A DNA stretch of 64,000 bases from Novosphingobium sp. PC22D (GTDB lineage: Bacteria; Pseudomonadota; Alphaproteobacteria; Sphingomonadales; Sphingomonadaceae): contig NZ_MWMO01000012.1 in assembly GCF_002556635.1 (NCBI RefSeq), positions 80,461 to 144,460 of the forward strand, in the 5' to 3' direction. The translations under genes were made by a program, and so were the position numbers. A model generated the notes under the pieces. It was given only the letters and a program-made list of their open reading frames with translations, was not told where the DNA came from and did not search any database. Shown in pieces: positions 1-7,817 of the stretch (within the stretch, counting starts at the first letter, position 1; every line of letters begins with the position of its first letter).

Positions 1-609
1 GAGATGGACCGCCGCTGCCTGCCAGCGCTCGCCGAGCTTGAGCAGGCGTTCCCCGCGCGGCTCACGGTCATCGAGGGCGACGCCACCAGGATCGACCAGG
101 GCGCGCTGTTCGCCGGCCCCTACGCGGTCGTCGCCAACCTGCCCTACAACGTCGGCACGCTGCTGTTCACGCGCTGGCTCGGCGGCGAGGACTGGCCGCC
201 GCGCTGGTCGTCGCTGACGCTGATGTTCCAGGAAGAAGTCGCGCGCCGGATCGTCGCCGCGCCAGGCACCTCGGCCTACGGACGCCTCGCGGTGCTGGCG
301 CAGTGGCGCGCCCGCGCGAGGCTGGCGCTGAAAGTCCATCGCAGCGCCTTCACCCCGCCGCCCAAGGTGATGAGCGCGATCGTCCACGTCGAGCCCGGTG
401 CGGTGCCCGAGGGCGTATCCGCGCGCGTGCTCGCGCGCGTGACCGAGGCCGCCTTCGGCCAACGCCGCAAGATGCTGCGCCAGAGCCTCAAGGGGCTGAC
501 GGGCGGGGTCGAGGCGCTCGAAGCCATCGGCATCGACCCGCAGCGGCGCGCGGAAACGCTTTCGGTCGACGAATTCGTTGCGCTCGCGCGGGCGCTGAGC
601 CAGGCCTAG
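1..609 (+). CDS. rsmA: 16S rRNA dimethyladenosine transferase RsmA (KsgA), 5'-truncated by window edge
   Basis: C-terminal ~202 residues of the SAM-dependent enzyme that dimethylates two adjacent adenines near the 3' end of 16S rRNA during small-subunit assembly. The reading frame is open from base 1, so the N-terminal part of the Rossmann fold with the SAM motif I lies outside the window. Visible are the acidic SAM-contacting stretch (EGDA, near residue 27) and the catalytic motif NLPYNVGT near residue 47, which is diagnostic of RsmA/Dim1 enzymes. The helical C-terminal domain follows (TPPPKVMSAIV, then FGQRRKMLRQSLK), as is usual for RsmA. The stop overlaps by four bases the stop of the convergent PilZ gene. 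The family call is secure; only the start is missing. Confidence 0.95.
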   Translation, partial: EMDRRCLPALAELEQAFPARLTVIEGDATRIDQGALFAGPYAVVANLPYNVGTLLFTRWLGGEDWPPRWSSLTLMFQEEVARRIVAAPGTSAYGRLAVLAQWRARARLALKVHRSAFTPPPKVMSAIVHVEPGAVPEGVSARVLARVTEAAFGQRRKMLRQSLKGLTGGVEALEAIGIDPQRRAETLSVDEFVALARALSQA

Positions 610-1100
610 TCCGACGACGCCGCGAGCGCCGACTTCGCTTCTTCGAGCGAGGCGAGCCCCTCGCCGGCGAAACTCGCGACGAGATAGCCGACGGCGCCGA
701 CCACCAGCACCAGGAAGGCAAACTGCGCGAAGCGCCCGAGGCTCTGCGCGTCCATTGCCAGCGCGGTGAGCAGCCCGCCCCGGCGCATCGTCGCTGCCCG
801 GCTCTTGGAGAGCTCCAGCGGGCCGGCTCCGCCCGAGATCAGCGCCGAGACGCTGATCCGCTCACGGAACCGCACGCCGAAGCGCTTGCGGTCGCTCCAC
901 TGGATGTATCCGACGAGCGAATGGCGGCCCACCGTCAGTTCGACGTATTCGCCGCGCGGCGGCGGATCGCTCATCATCGCGAGCATCCCGCGCGAGGACA
1001 CGTCGAGCACGCGTGCATCGCCCTCGCCGCCCGAATGGCGCAGGTGGGCGGTGATGCCGGCCTTGATTCGCGGTTCTGTCCTGTCCGGTTCCTTCGCCAT
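606..1100 (-). CDS. PilZ-domain protein with C-terminal membrane anchor
   Basis: 164 residues. An N-terminal PilZ domain (about residues 5-85) carries the c-di-GMP signature: an R-x3-R pair (RTEPR) followed by DxSxxG (DVSSRG), and a beta-barrel ending in RKRFGVRF. A single hydrophobic segment (about 133-150, FAQFAFLVLVVGAVGYLVASF) suggests a membrane-anchored c-di-GMP receptor with the PilZ domain in the cytoplasm. It is a lone gene between convergent rsmA and the co-directional glcB, 128 bases downstream of the glcB stop. What it regulates cannot be told from the sequence. A diguanylate cyclase gene is also present at 42.4-44.2 kb, but no link is implied. Confidence 0.8.
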   Translation of the reverse strand: MAKEPDRTEPRIKAGITAHLRHSGGEGDARVLDVSSRGMLAMMSDPPPRGEYVELTVGRHSLVGYIQWSDRKRFGVRFRERISVSALISGGAGPLELSKSRAATMRRGGLLTALAMDAQSLGRFAQFAFLVLVVGAVGYLVASFAGEGLASLEEAKSALAASSD

Positions 1101-1228
1101 GCCGCTTGCTCTCCGGGAGATATCGCAAGTCTAAACGGCAAAGCTTGTCCGCGCATTAATGGCCGTCGCGGCGGTTCCCTTGCAAACCGCGGGGAGACGC
1201 CGCGACGGACCGAACCGGAAAAGCAGGG

Positions 1229-3337
1229 TCAGGCGGCGGCCTTCTTCTTCAGGCGCCAGGCATGGAGCAACGGCTCGGTATAGCCGTTGGGCTGTTCCAC
1301 GCCCTTGAAGACGAGATCGCAGGCCGCCTGAAACGCGAGGCTGGTCTCCCAGTTGCCGGCCATCGGCTCGTAGAGCGGATCGCCCGCGTTCTGCGCATCG
1401 ACCTTGGCCGCCATGCGCTTGAGCGAATCCATCACCTGTTCCTCGCTGCACACGCCGTGGAGCAACCAGTTCGCCATGTGCTGGCTCGAGATACGCAGCG
1501 TCGCGCGGTCTTCCATCAGCCCGACGTCGTTGATGTCGGGCACCTTCGAGCAGCCGACACCCTGGTCGATCCAGCGCACGACATAGCCGAGCAGGCCTTG
1601 CGCATTGTTGTCGAGCTCCGCGCGCACTTCCTCGTCGGACCAGTTGGTCCCCAGCGCAAGCGGCACTTGCAGCAGTTCGTCGAGGCCGGGGATCGGATCG
1701 GCCGCCTTCTCGGGCTGGACCACGCCGAACACGTCGACCTCGTGATAATGCATCGCGTGGAGCGTTGCCGCTGTCGGCGACGGTACCCAGGCGGTGTTCG
1801 CGCCGGTCAGCGGATGGCCGATCTTCTCCGCGAGCATCGCCGCCATGCGGTCGGGCGCGGCCCACATGCCCTTGCCGATCTGCGCCCTGCCCGACAGGCC
1901 GTGCTTGAGCCCAATCGCGACGTTGCGCACTTCGTAGGCCTTGATCCACGTCGAGCCCTTGATCTCGCCCTTGCGGATCATCGGGCCGGCGCGCATCGAG
2001 GTATGGATCTCGTCGCCGGTGCGATCGAGGAAGCCGGTGTTGATGAAGACGATGCGGTCCTTCACCGCGTGGATGCAGGCGGCGAGGTTGGCCGACGTGC
2101 GCCGCTCCTCGTCCATCACGCCGACCTTGACGGTGTGGCGATCGAGCCCGAGCAGGTCTTCCACGGCGTCGAACAGGTCGTTGGTGAAGGCGCACTCCTC
2201 GGGGCCGTGCATCTTCGGTTTGACGATGTAGATCGAGCCCTTGCGCGAATTGCCGTACTTGGCGAGCCCCTTCACGTCCTGCGCCGAAATCGCGCTGGTG
2301 ATGACCGCGTCCATGATGCCCTCGGGGATCTCGCCGCCGTCGGGCATCAGGATCGCGGGGTTGATCATGAGATGGCCGACGTTGCGCACGAACAGCAAGC
2401 TGCGGCCCGGCAGGGTCACCGTCTCGCCTTCGCTCGTGGTGTAGCTCTTGTCGCCGGCGAGCTTGCGGGTGAGCGTCTTGCCGCCTTTCTCGAAGGTGTC
2501 TTCGAGATCGCCGCGAATAACGCCGAGCCAGTTGGTGTAGGCGAGCGTCTTGTCCTCGGCATCGACCGCCGCCACCGAATCCTCGAGATCGACGATCGTG
2601 GTGATCGCCGCTTCGAGCAGGATATCGGAAATCTGCGCACGGTCGGACTTTCCGACTTCGCTGGTCGGATCGACCACGATTTCGATATGCAGCCCGTGCG
2701 AGCGGAACATGACGCCCTTGTCGGTCGTGCCGACGCGCTGTGCCGGATCGGCGAGGTCGACATCGAGCGAACCGACGTCCTTCCAGCTTCCCGCCGCGAG
2801 CGGCAGTGCCTTGTCGAGGAACATGCGGCCCGCCGCGATCACCGCCGCGCCGCGCTTGGGGTCGTAGCCCTTGCCTTCCGCGTCGGGCGCGTCGAGCGCG
2901 TCGGTGCCGTAGTAGGCGTCGTAAAGGCTGCCCCAGCGCGCGTTGGCGGCATTGAGCAGGAAGCGCGCATTGAGCACGGGCACGACGAGCTGCGGGCCCG
3001 CCATCGTCGCGATCTCGGGATCGACGTTGGTGGTGCCGATGGTGAAGTCGCCCGGCTCGGGGACGAGATAGCCGATCTCGGTCAGGAAGGCGCGGTACTC
3101 GCCCATGTCGATCGGCTTGCCACCGCGCGCGAGGTGCCATTCGTCGATGTGCTGCTGGAACGAATCACGCTTCTCGAGCAGAGCCTTGTTGCGCGGAGCG
3201 AAGCGCGCGACGAGCGCGGCGAAGCCCTGCCAGAACGCATCGGGCGCCATGCCGATCGGGGCGAGAACCTCGCTTTCGACGAAGCCCGCAAGCTCCGCAT
3301 CGACACCAAGGCCTGCGCAATCAATCCTGTTCGTCAT
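1229..3337 (-). CDS. glcB: Malate synthase G
   Basis: 702 residues, close to the ~720 of the family. It condenses acetyl-CoA with glyoxylate to malate in the glyoxylate bypass, a cytoplasmic TIM-barrel enzyme. Diagnostic stretches are present: IVDLEDSVAAVDAEDK (catalytic acid/Mg site), FINTGFLDRTGDEIHTSM, and GSTWIKAYEVRNVAIGLKHG followed by GRAQIGKGMWAAPDRM, all characteristic of form G rather than form A. Start at MTNRIDCAGLG, preceded by a GAGGAACG stretch. It is monocistronic by position: 263 bases upstream hold no gene, and the PilZ gene lies downstream. It fits a lifestyle in which acetyl-CoA from the acyl-CoA pathways elsewhere in the window feeds gluconeogenesis, which is an inference. 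Confidence 0.96.
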   Translation of the reverse strand: MTNRIDCAGLGVDAELAGFVESEVLAPIGMAPDAFWQGFAALVARFAPRNKALLEKRDSFQQHIDEWHLARGGKPIDMGEYRAFLTEIGYLVPEPGDFTIGTTNVDPEIATMAGPQLVVPVLNARFLLNAANARWGSLYDAYYGTDALDAPDAEGKGYDPKRGAAVIAAGRMFLDKALPLAAGSWKDVGSLDVDLADPAQRVGTTDKGVMFRSHGLHIEIVVDPTSEVGKSDRAQISDILLEAAITTIVDLEDSVAAVDAEDKTLAYTNWLGVIRGDLEDTFEKGGKTLTRKLAGDKSYTTSEGETVTLPGRSLLFVRNVGHLMINPAILMPDGGEIPEGIMDAVITSAISAQDVKGLAKYGNSRKGSIYIVKPKMHGPEECAFTNDLFDAVEDLLGLDRHTVKVGVMDEERRTSANLAACIHAVKDRIVFINTGFLDRTGDEIHTSMRAGPMIRKGEIKGSTWIKAYEVRNVAIGLKHGLSGRAQIGKGMWAAPDRMAAMLAEKIGHPLTGANTAWVPSPTAATLHAMHYHEVDVFGVVQPEKAADPIPGLDELLQVPLALGTNWSDEEVRAELDNNAQGLLGYVVRWIDQGVGCSKVPDINDVGLMEDRATLRISSQHMANWLLHGVCSEEQVMDSLKRMAAKVDAQNAGDPLYEPMAGNWETSLAFQAACDLVFKGVEQPNGYTEPLLHAWRLKKKAAA

Positions 3338-3600
3338 CGTTCCTCACATCGCCTTTCCCGACCGCTCGGAACGTCGGACGGGGTGGTTGGTCAAATAGAT
3401 GTCCTGGGGAGGGAACGCGAGCGCCTATGGCGCAAGGCCGGGCGAATGGCAACAGCGGGCGGTCGCCGCGCCCTGTCGTCAGGCCTTACGCTGCTTGTCG
3501 GAATGATTTACAATCAATGCGGAATTAACCGTCTCGAACCCTGGAAACCGGGGACTGGCACAATGGTTGCTTATTAGTGGGCAGGAAAGAGGTTCTAGCG

Positions 3601-3891
3601 ATGCTCAGGAAAATCGGCAGGCTGTTCGTGATCAAGACGCGCTGGGAAGCCTACCTGATCATCTATGCGCTGGGCCTCGGCGCCACCGAACGAGGCAAGG
3701 TCTACCTCGACATCTTTCCCGGCATCGGCGGCAAGCTGCTGTTCCTCGCCTGCACCGGCGCGGTATTCCTCGCGGGCGCCAAGATCCTCGACTGCCTGAA
3801 ATACGAACAGGCCGCCAAGGCGCAGGTCGCCTCGATCGAACCGGCGAACGACGTAGCCGGCGTCTCCGAACCGGAGCGACGGCGCGCCTGA
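3601..3891 (+). CDS. Small conserved membrane-associated protein, unknown function
   Basis: 96 residues from ATG 3601, preceded by an AGGAAAGAGG ribosome-binding stretch; an in-frame ATG 24 bases upstream has no comparable site, so the shorter form is preferred. The N-terminal half (LFVIKTRWEAYLIIYALGLGATERG) and a second hydrophobic stretch (about residues 44-62, LLFLACTGAVFLAGAKIL) suggest one or two membrane helices, followed by a polar acidic/basic tail. I do not recognise a named domain. It stands alone between glcB (divergent) and the tmRNA gene (convergent). Codon use matches its neighbours, so it is probably a real core gene. Confidence 0.65.
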   Translation: MLRKIGRLFVIKTRWEAYLIIYALGLGATERGKVYLDIFPGIGGKLLFLACTGAVFLAGAKILDCLKYEQAAKAQVASIEPANDVAGVSEPERRRA

Positions 3892-3919
3892 GCGGCCCGG
3901 CCAGTTCTCGAAGATGTGG

Positions 3920-4268
3920 GGAAGTGGGGCGATTCTGTTGCCAGGCTCGCCCCGGGCCCCTGGAATCCGCTTCTGTTGCCCGGTGGGTCCAACCGCGTTC
4001 TAACTTTGTAACTTCAGGCCGTTAGGCCCTAGAATTACGCCGCGAGAGCAAGTGCTTCGTTGTCGTTGGCACTTATGAGTTTTGAGCCTTTAACGGGTTA
4101 CTCAGCCCGGACGAAAACGCCGCTTTTCAACACACGTCGATCCTAGTTCGGCCCCGTCATTTTCCCCGCCGGAGCGAGGAAGGTGGTGGAGCCGCCGGGT
4201 ACCGCCCCCGGGTCCGCTGTGCCTATTGCACGCCGCAGTTTATCGTCATAGCCGACCGAAGCCGGCAG
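3920..4268 (-). ncRNA. ssrA: Permuted two-piece tmRNA (alphaproteobacterial type)
   Basis: Transfer-messenger RNA for rescue of stalled ribosomes, in the circularly permuted order known from alphaproteobacteria. The acceptor piece is transcribed first: its T arm and acceptor 3' strand (CGGCTCC plus ACCA) end with an encoded CCA at 4184. An intervening segment (4183-4156) separates it from the coding piece, whose 5' end GGGGCCGAACTAGGATCGAC begins at 4155. GGGGCCG pairs with CGGCTCC to make the 7-bp acceptor stem across the two pieces. The tag frame runs from 4070 (GCC, Ala) to the TAA at 4035-4037 and encodes ANDNEALALAA. Distal of the tag are helices and two CAACAGAA motifs (around 3978 and 3935). 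The outer ends are approximate. Confidence 0.92.
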
Positions 4269-4273
4269 GACCC

Positions 4274-4301
4274 TATATAGGCGTAACGCCATGAATGTGA
4301 A
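4274..4301 (-). promoter_or_regulatory. Probable sigma-70 promoter of ssrA
   Basis: On the minus strand TTCACA (4301-4296) and TATATA (4279-4274) are separated by 16 bases, with transcription expected to start near 4267, just before the acceptor piece. The AT-rich -10 stands out in this GC-rich DNA. It lies in the 3' flank of mscL, so ssrA need not depend on mscL transcription. Confidence 0.55.
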
Positions 4302-4315
4302 GTGAGCGATCCGCT

Positions 4316-4789
4316 TCAAGCCGCGGGTTTCTTGCGCAATTCCTCAAGGATCGCGCGCAGCGTATCGAGCTGCGGATCGGTCGGCACGGTCGGTTCGGCC
4401 GAAGTGTCGGCCGCATTCTTCTTCTCTTCCTCGATCGCGTCCATGATCCGATTGACCGAGCGCACCAGCATGAACAGGACGAGCGCGATGATCAGGAAGT
4501 TGACGATCTGCGTGAGGAACGAGCCGTACCCGATCATCGCCACGCCGGCTTCCTTGAGCGCGTTGTAGTCCGACAGGCTGCCCTTGTAGTCGCCCGGCAC
4601 GTCGCCGAGCAGGATGAAATAGCGCGAGAAGTCGATGTTGCCGAAGATCCAGCCGATCACCGGCATGATCACGCTTTCGGTGAGCGAGGTGACGATCTTG
4701 CCGAAGGCGGCGCCGATCATCACGCCGACCGCGAGATCCAGCACGTTCCCGCGCGCGATGAATTTCTTGAACTCTTCGAAAAGCGTCAT
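4316..4789 (-). CDS. mscL: Large-conductance mechanosensitive channel MscL
   Basis: 157 residues from MTLFEEFKKF; an upstream in-frame ATG at 4849 would add 20 arginine-rich residues not found in the family, so 4789 is chosen. It forms the homopentameric inner-membrane tension-gated pore that releases osmolytes on hypo-osmotic shock. The signature RGNVLDLAVGVMIGAAFGKI (TM1 pore helix) comes near residues 14-33, then a periplasmic loop, TM2 (NFLIIALVLFMLVRSVNRI, about 95-113), and a charged C-terminal bundle ending in EELRKKPAA. Slightly longer than the E. coli protein (136), as is common in this class because of the loop and tail. Stands alone; ssrA follows downstream on the same strand. Confidence 0.97.
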   Translation of the reverse strand: MTLFEEFKKFIARGNVLDLAVGVMIGAAFGKIVTSLTESVIMPVIGWIFGNIDFSRYFILLGDVPGDYKGSLSDYNALKEAGVAMIGYGSFLTQIVNFLIIALVLFMLVRSVNRIMDAIEEEKKNAADTSAEPTVPTDPQLDTLRAILEELRKKPAA

Positions 4790-4957
4790 GCGCCGCCGTC
4801 CCTGTCTTGCCGCCCCTGGTCCGGGGCGATGGCCCGTTCCATGCCGCAAGCCCGCGAGTGCGACAAGCGCCGCGATGCGCTTGCGCGGCCCGGCATGGTC
4901 GCTATCTATCCCGCTGTGGAGCAGGCGCGGCCCGCGCCTGGACGGAGGATCACACGA

Positions 4958-5563
4958 ATGTCCCTAGCCCCCCTCGCCCGCGCCTGGCGTTTCGTTCTCG
5001 CCGCGCTTGCCGTCGCCAGCCTTTCGGCCTGCGGCATCAACTCGGTGCCGACCAAGCAGGAGGCGGCCAAGGCGAAGTGGGCCGACGTTCAGGCCGCGTT
5101 CCAGGAGCGCGCGAACCTCGTCCCCAACCTCGCCGCCGTGGTCAAGGGCGCGGCCGAGCAGGAGAAGGAAATCCTCACCAACGTGATCGAGGCCCGCGCC
5201 AGGGCGACCAGCATCCAGGTCGATGCCGAGGATCTCGACGACCCGGCCAAGGTGCAGCAGTTCCAGCAGGCGCAGGACCAGTTCGGCGCGAGCCTGGGCC
5301 GCCTGCTCGTCAGCGTCGAGCAGTACCCGGATCTCAAGTCGATCCCCGGCTACACGAAGCTGCAGGACCAGCTCGAGGGCCAGGAAAACCGCATCCGCAT
5401 CGCCATCAAGGACTACAACGAGGCGGTGCGCGACTATAACACCGAGGTTCGCGTCTTTCCGACGATGATCGGCGCGATGATCCGGGGCGCCCAGCCGATG
5501 ACGCCCTATGCCGCGGTCACGCCGGGCGCGGAGACCGCGCCGGACCTCGAAGGCAAGCTCTGA
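4958..5563 (+). CDS. lemA: LemA family lipoprotein
   Basis: 201 residues from ATG 4958, chosen because GGAGG (4944-4948) precedes it and it opens directly with a lipoprotein signal peptide (MSLAPLARAWRF, hydrophobic core, lipobox LSAC with Cys near residue 25). A longer frame from 4829 lacks these features. The rest is the helical LemA fold: WADVQAAFQERANLVPNLA, then coiled-coil-prone stretches to YNTEVRVFPTMI. LemA proteins are cell-envelope helical proteins of unclear function. The gene is followed 14 bases later by two TPM-domain genes, the arrangement seen repeatedly in bacteria. The three are probably co-transcribed with the Nudix gene behind them. Confidence 0.9.
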   Translation: MSLAPLARAWRFVLAALAVASLSACGINSVPTKQEAAKAKWADVQAAFQERANLVPNLAAVVKGAAEQEKEILTNVIEARARATSIQVDAEDLDDPAKVQQFQQAQDQFGASLGRLLVSVEQYPDLKSIPGYTKLQDQLEGQENRIRIAIKDYNEAVRDYNTEVRVFPTMIGAMIRGAQPMTPYAAVTPGAETAPDLEGKL

Positions 5564-5577
5564 GCGGAGGTTGAACG

Positions 5578-6357
5578 ATGCGGGCGGCGATCGCCTCCCT
5601 GCTGCTGCTGATCGGCGCGGCGCTGGTCTCGCCGCTCGCAGCGGCGCCCGAGTTTCCGAAGCTGACGGGACGCGTCACCGATGCCGCCAACGTCATTCCC
5701 GCCGACGTCGAGGCGCGGCTCGAAAGCAAGCTCGCCGATCTCGACAGGCAGACGCACCGGCAACTGGTGATCGCCACCCTGCCCAGCCTGCAAGGCTACG
5801 AGATATCGGATTACGGTTACCAGCTCGGCCGCGCCTGGGGCATCGGCGACAAGGAGCGCAACGACGGCGCGCTGCTGATCGTCGCGCCCAACGAGCGCAA
5901 GGTACGCATCGAGGTCGGCTACGGGCTCGAACCCGTGATCACCGACGGCTTTTCCTCCGACGTCGTGCGCAATCTGATCGTTCCGCGCTTCAAGGCGGGC
6001 GACCTGCCCGGCGGCATCGAGGCGGGCGCGGATGCGCTGATAACCCAGCTCCAGCTTCCTCCCGAAGAAGCCGCGCGCATCGCCGCCGAAGCCGATCGTG
6101 AGCCCGAGGGGATCAACCTCGGCACCGTGATCTTCTTCCTCTTCGTGTTCTTCTTCTTCATCCTGCCGATCCTGCGCGCTGCCTCCGGGCGTCGGGGTGG
6201 TCGTCGCCGGGGTTTCGGCGGGCCGATCATCTGGGCGCCGGGCATGTTCTCTGGCGGCTCGTCCGGCGGCGGCTGGTCGGGCGGCGGCGGATTCGGGGGC
6301 GGGTTTTCGGGCGGTGGCGGCAGCTTCGGCGGCGGCGGCGCGAGCGGAAGCTGGTAG
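5578..6357 (+). CDS. TPM-domain (YgcG-type) membrane protein with glycine-rich tail
   Basis: 259 residues. A signal peptide (cleavage likely after ASPLAAA/APEF, near residue 24) precedes a TPM domain (about 25-160: LTGRVTDAANVIPADV, then RQLVIATLPSLQGYEI and VRIEVGYGLEPVITDG). One transmembrane helix (about 182-200, VIFFLFVFFFFILPIL) and an extremely Gly/Ser-rich tail with repeated GGG/SGGG units and a final SGSW follow. This is the classical YgcG layout, with the TPM domain periplasmic and the tail cytoplasmic. Family members have been linked to phosphatase activity in plants and to envelope or respiratory-complex maintenance; its role here is unknown. It sits in the lemA operon. Confidence 0.85.
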   Translation: MRAAIASLLLLIGAALVSPLAAAPEFPKLTGRVTDAANVIPADVEARLESKLADLDRQTHRQLVIATLPSLQGYEISDYGYQLGRAWGIGDKERNDGALLIVAPNERKVRIEVGYGLEPVITDGFSSDVVRNLIVPRFKAGDLPGGIEAGADALITQLQLPPEEAARIAAEADREPEGINLGTVIFFLFVFFFFILPILRAASGRRGGRRRGFGGPIIWAPGMFSGGSSGGGWSGGGGFGGGFSGGGGSFGGGGASGSW

Positions 6358-6368
6358 AAGGGATCGGC

Positions 6369-7052
6369 ATGAAAGCGCCACGCTATCTTTCCGAGCAGGA
6401 CCATGCCCGCGTCAGCGCCGCGGTCGGCCTCGCCGAGGCGCATACCGCGGGCGAAATCGTCACGATCATCGCCGAGCGCTCCGACGGCTATACCGACGTG
6501 GCGCTGGCATGGGCCGCTTTCGCCGCGATCCTCGCGCTGGGCGTGCTGGCGATCGCGCCCGAAGCCGCGCTCGATCTCTACGAGAACCTGACCGGAGGCT
6601 GGATCGTCGAATGGACGTCGCGCGAGATTTTCTTCCTTGCCGCGCTGGCGGCCACCTTCGCCTTCGGATGCGTGCTGCTCGTCCAGTTGTGGCAACCGCT
6701 TAAGTTCGGGCTGGTGCCATCCCCGATCAAGTCGGCACGGGTGCGCGATCGCGCCCTGCGCGCCTTTCGCATCGGCGCCGAGCGGCGCACGCACGGGCGC
6801 ACCGGCATCCTCATCTATCTCTCGATGCGTGAGCGCCGCGCCGAGATCGTCGCCGACGAAGCGATCGCCACGCGCATCGACCCTGAAGTCTGGGGAGACG
6901 CGATGACGGCGATGCTCGACCAGATTCGCGCGGGCCGCGTCGCCGACGGGATGATCGCGGCGATCGAAGGCGTCGGCGCGGTGCTCGCGGACCACTTTCC
7001 GCCCGCCAGGGACGACCGCAATGAACTGCCCGACAGGTTGATCGAAGTATGA
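6369..7052 (+). CDS. Second TPM-domain membrane protein
   Basis: 227 residues. The TPM-like fold is split around two hydrophobic helices: an N-terminal stretch (HARVSAAVGLAEAHTAGEIVTII, residues 12-34), TM1 (about 43-62, LAWAAFAAILALGVLAI), TM2 (about 88-108, IFFLAALAATFAFGCVLLV), then the domain core RERRAEIVADEAIATRIDPEVW and a helical end. Unlike the preceding gene it has no signal peptide and no Gly-rich tail, so it is the non-YgcG TPM paralogue usually found in the third position of lemA operons. Its last four bases overlap the ATG of the Nudix gene, which argues for translational coupling. Confidence 0.82.
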   Translation: MKAPRYLSEQDHARVSAAVGLAEAHTAGEIVTIIAERSDGYTDVALAWAAFAAILALGVLAIAPEAALDLYENLTGGWIVEWTSREIFFLAALAATFAFGCVLLVQLWQPLKFGLVPSPIKSARVRDRALRAFRIGAERRTHGRTGILIYLSMRERRAEIVADEAIATRIDPEVWGDAMTAMLDQIRAGRVADGMIAAIEGVGAVLADHFPPARDDRNELPDRLIEV

Positions 7053-7585
7053 CAGCAGATGCCGATGCCCCCGAGCAGATCATGTGGGAGGGCCGTTTCA
7101 TCACCGCGCGCAAGCGGGGCCGATGGGAATACGTCAGCCGCTCACGCGGTATCAAGGCAGCGGTCATCCTCGCGGTCGACGACGTGAACCATGTGATCCT
7201 CGTCGAACAGTACCGCGTTCCGCTCGGCCGCGCGTGCATCGAGCTTCCGGCGGGGCTCATCGGCGACCACGACGACGGTCCCGACGAAGACGCCACCGTC
7301 GCGGGCGCCCGCGAACTCGAAGAGGAAACCGGCTACGCCGCCGGGCGCATCGAGGCGGTGGGCGAGTTCTTCTCCTCGCCCGGCATGGTCAGCGAGAGCT
7401 TCACGCTGCTACGCGCGCACGAACTCACGAAGGTCGGCGAAGGCGGCGGTGTCGACAGCGAGAACATCACCGTCCACCGCGTGCCGCTCGACCGGATCGA
7501 GCAGGCGGTCGCCGAATGGCGCGCGCAGGGCTATGCGATCGACGTGAAGCTGCTGCTGCTGCTCGGCGCGAAGCTGCTCGGCTGA
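7049..7585 (+). CDS. Nudix hydrolase, ADP-ribose pyrophosphatase-like
   Basis: 178 residues. It hydrolyses a nucleoside diphosphate linked to another moiety, most plausibly ADP-ribose, giving AMP and ribose 5-phosphate; the substrate is inferred from overall similarity to the NudF type. The Nudix helix is present: G-A-RELEEETGY (the RExxEExG core, near residues 88-97), with the upstream PAGLIG loop (near 71-76) that the ADP-ribose group typically has, and the downstream FSSPGMVSESF segment. It overlaps by four bases the TPM gene before it and by one base (TGATG) the tiny zinc-ribbon gene after it, so the whole run is one transcription unit. Confidence 0.88.
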   Translation: MTADADAPEQIMWEGRFITARKRGRWEYVSRSRGIKAAVILAVDDVNHVILVEQYRVPLGRACIELPAGLIGDHDDGPDEDATVAGARELEEETGYAAGRIEAVGEFFSSPGMVSESFTLLRAHELTKVGEGGGVDSENITVHRVPLDRIEQAVAEWRAQGYAIDVKLLLLLGAKLLG

Positions 7586-7794
7586 TGCGCACGCGCCCGG
7601 CGGTCTGCGCGCGCAAGAAGCGCTTCGCCAGCGAGGACGATGCCAACGCCGCCGCCGAACGCGCGCCCTTCGCTCTGCGCGCTTATCGCTGCGGGCTGTG
7701 CCGCCGGTGGCACCTCACCGGGCGCACCAAGGGGATGAAGCTGCCGCCGTTCGAACTGGCGCGAAGGAAGACGATGCGAACGCGCGCCGAGTGA
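7585..7794 (+). CDS. Small Arg-rich protein with a CxxC zinc-ribbon half
   Basis: 69 residues, beginning at an ATG that shares its A with the stop of the Nudix gene (TGATG). It has 14 Arg/Lys in the first half, KKRFASEDDANAAAERA, then YRCGLCRRWHLTGR. The single C-x2-C followed by W-H-L resembles small sphingomonad proteins of unknown function that carry a CGxC..WHL motif. A lone CxxC plus a nearby His (and Cys near residue 8) could bind zinc. It is in the same frame-linked operon as the Nudix hydrolase, so a nucleic-acid or nucleotide-related role is conceivable but unproven. Length and spacing argue that it is a real gene. Confidence 0.6.
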   Translation: MRTRPAVCARKKRFASEDDANAAAERAPFALRAYRCGLCRRWHLTGRTKGMKLPPFELARRKTMRTRAE

Positions 7795-7817
7795 TAGCGC
7801 GCGCGCCGGTGCCTTGC

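Noticed and set aside
1262..3577. 771-codon open frame on the plus strand
   Set aside because: Antisense to malate synthase G; the translation is Arg/His/Val-rich shadow sequence from GC-rich codons, with no domain.
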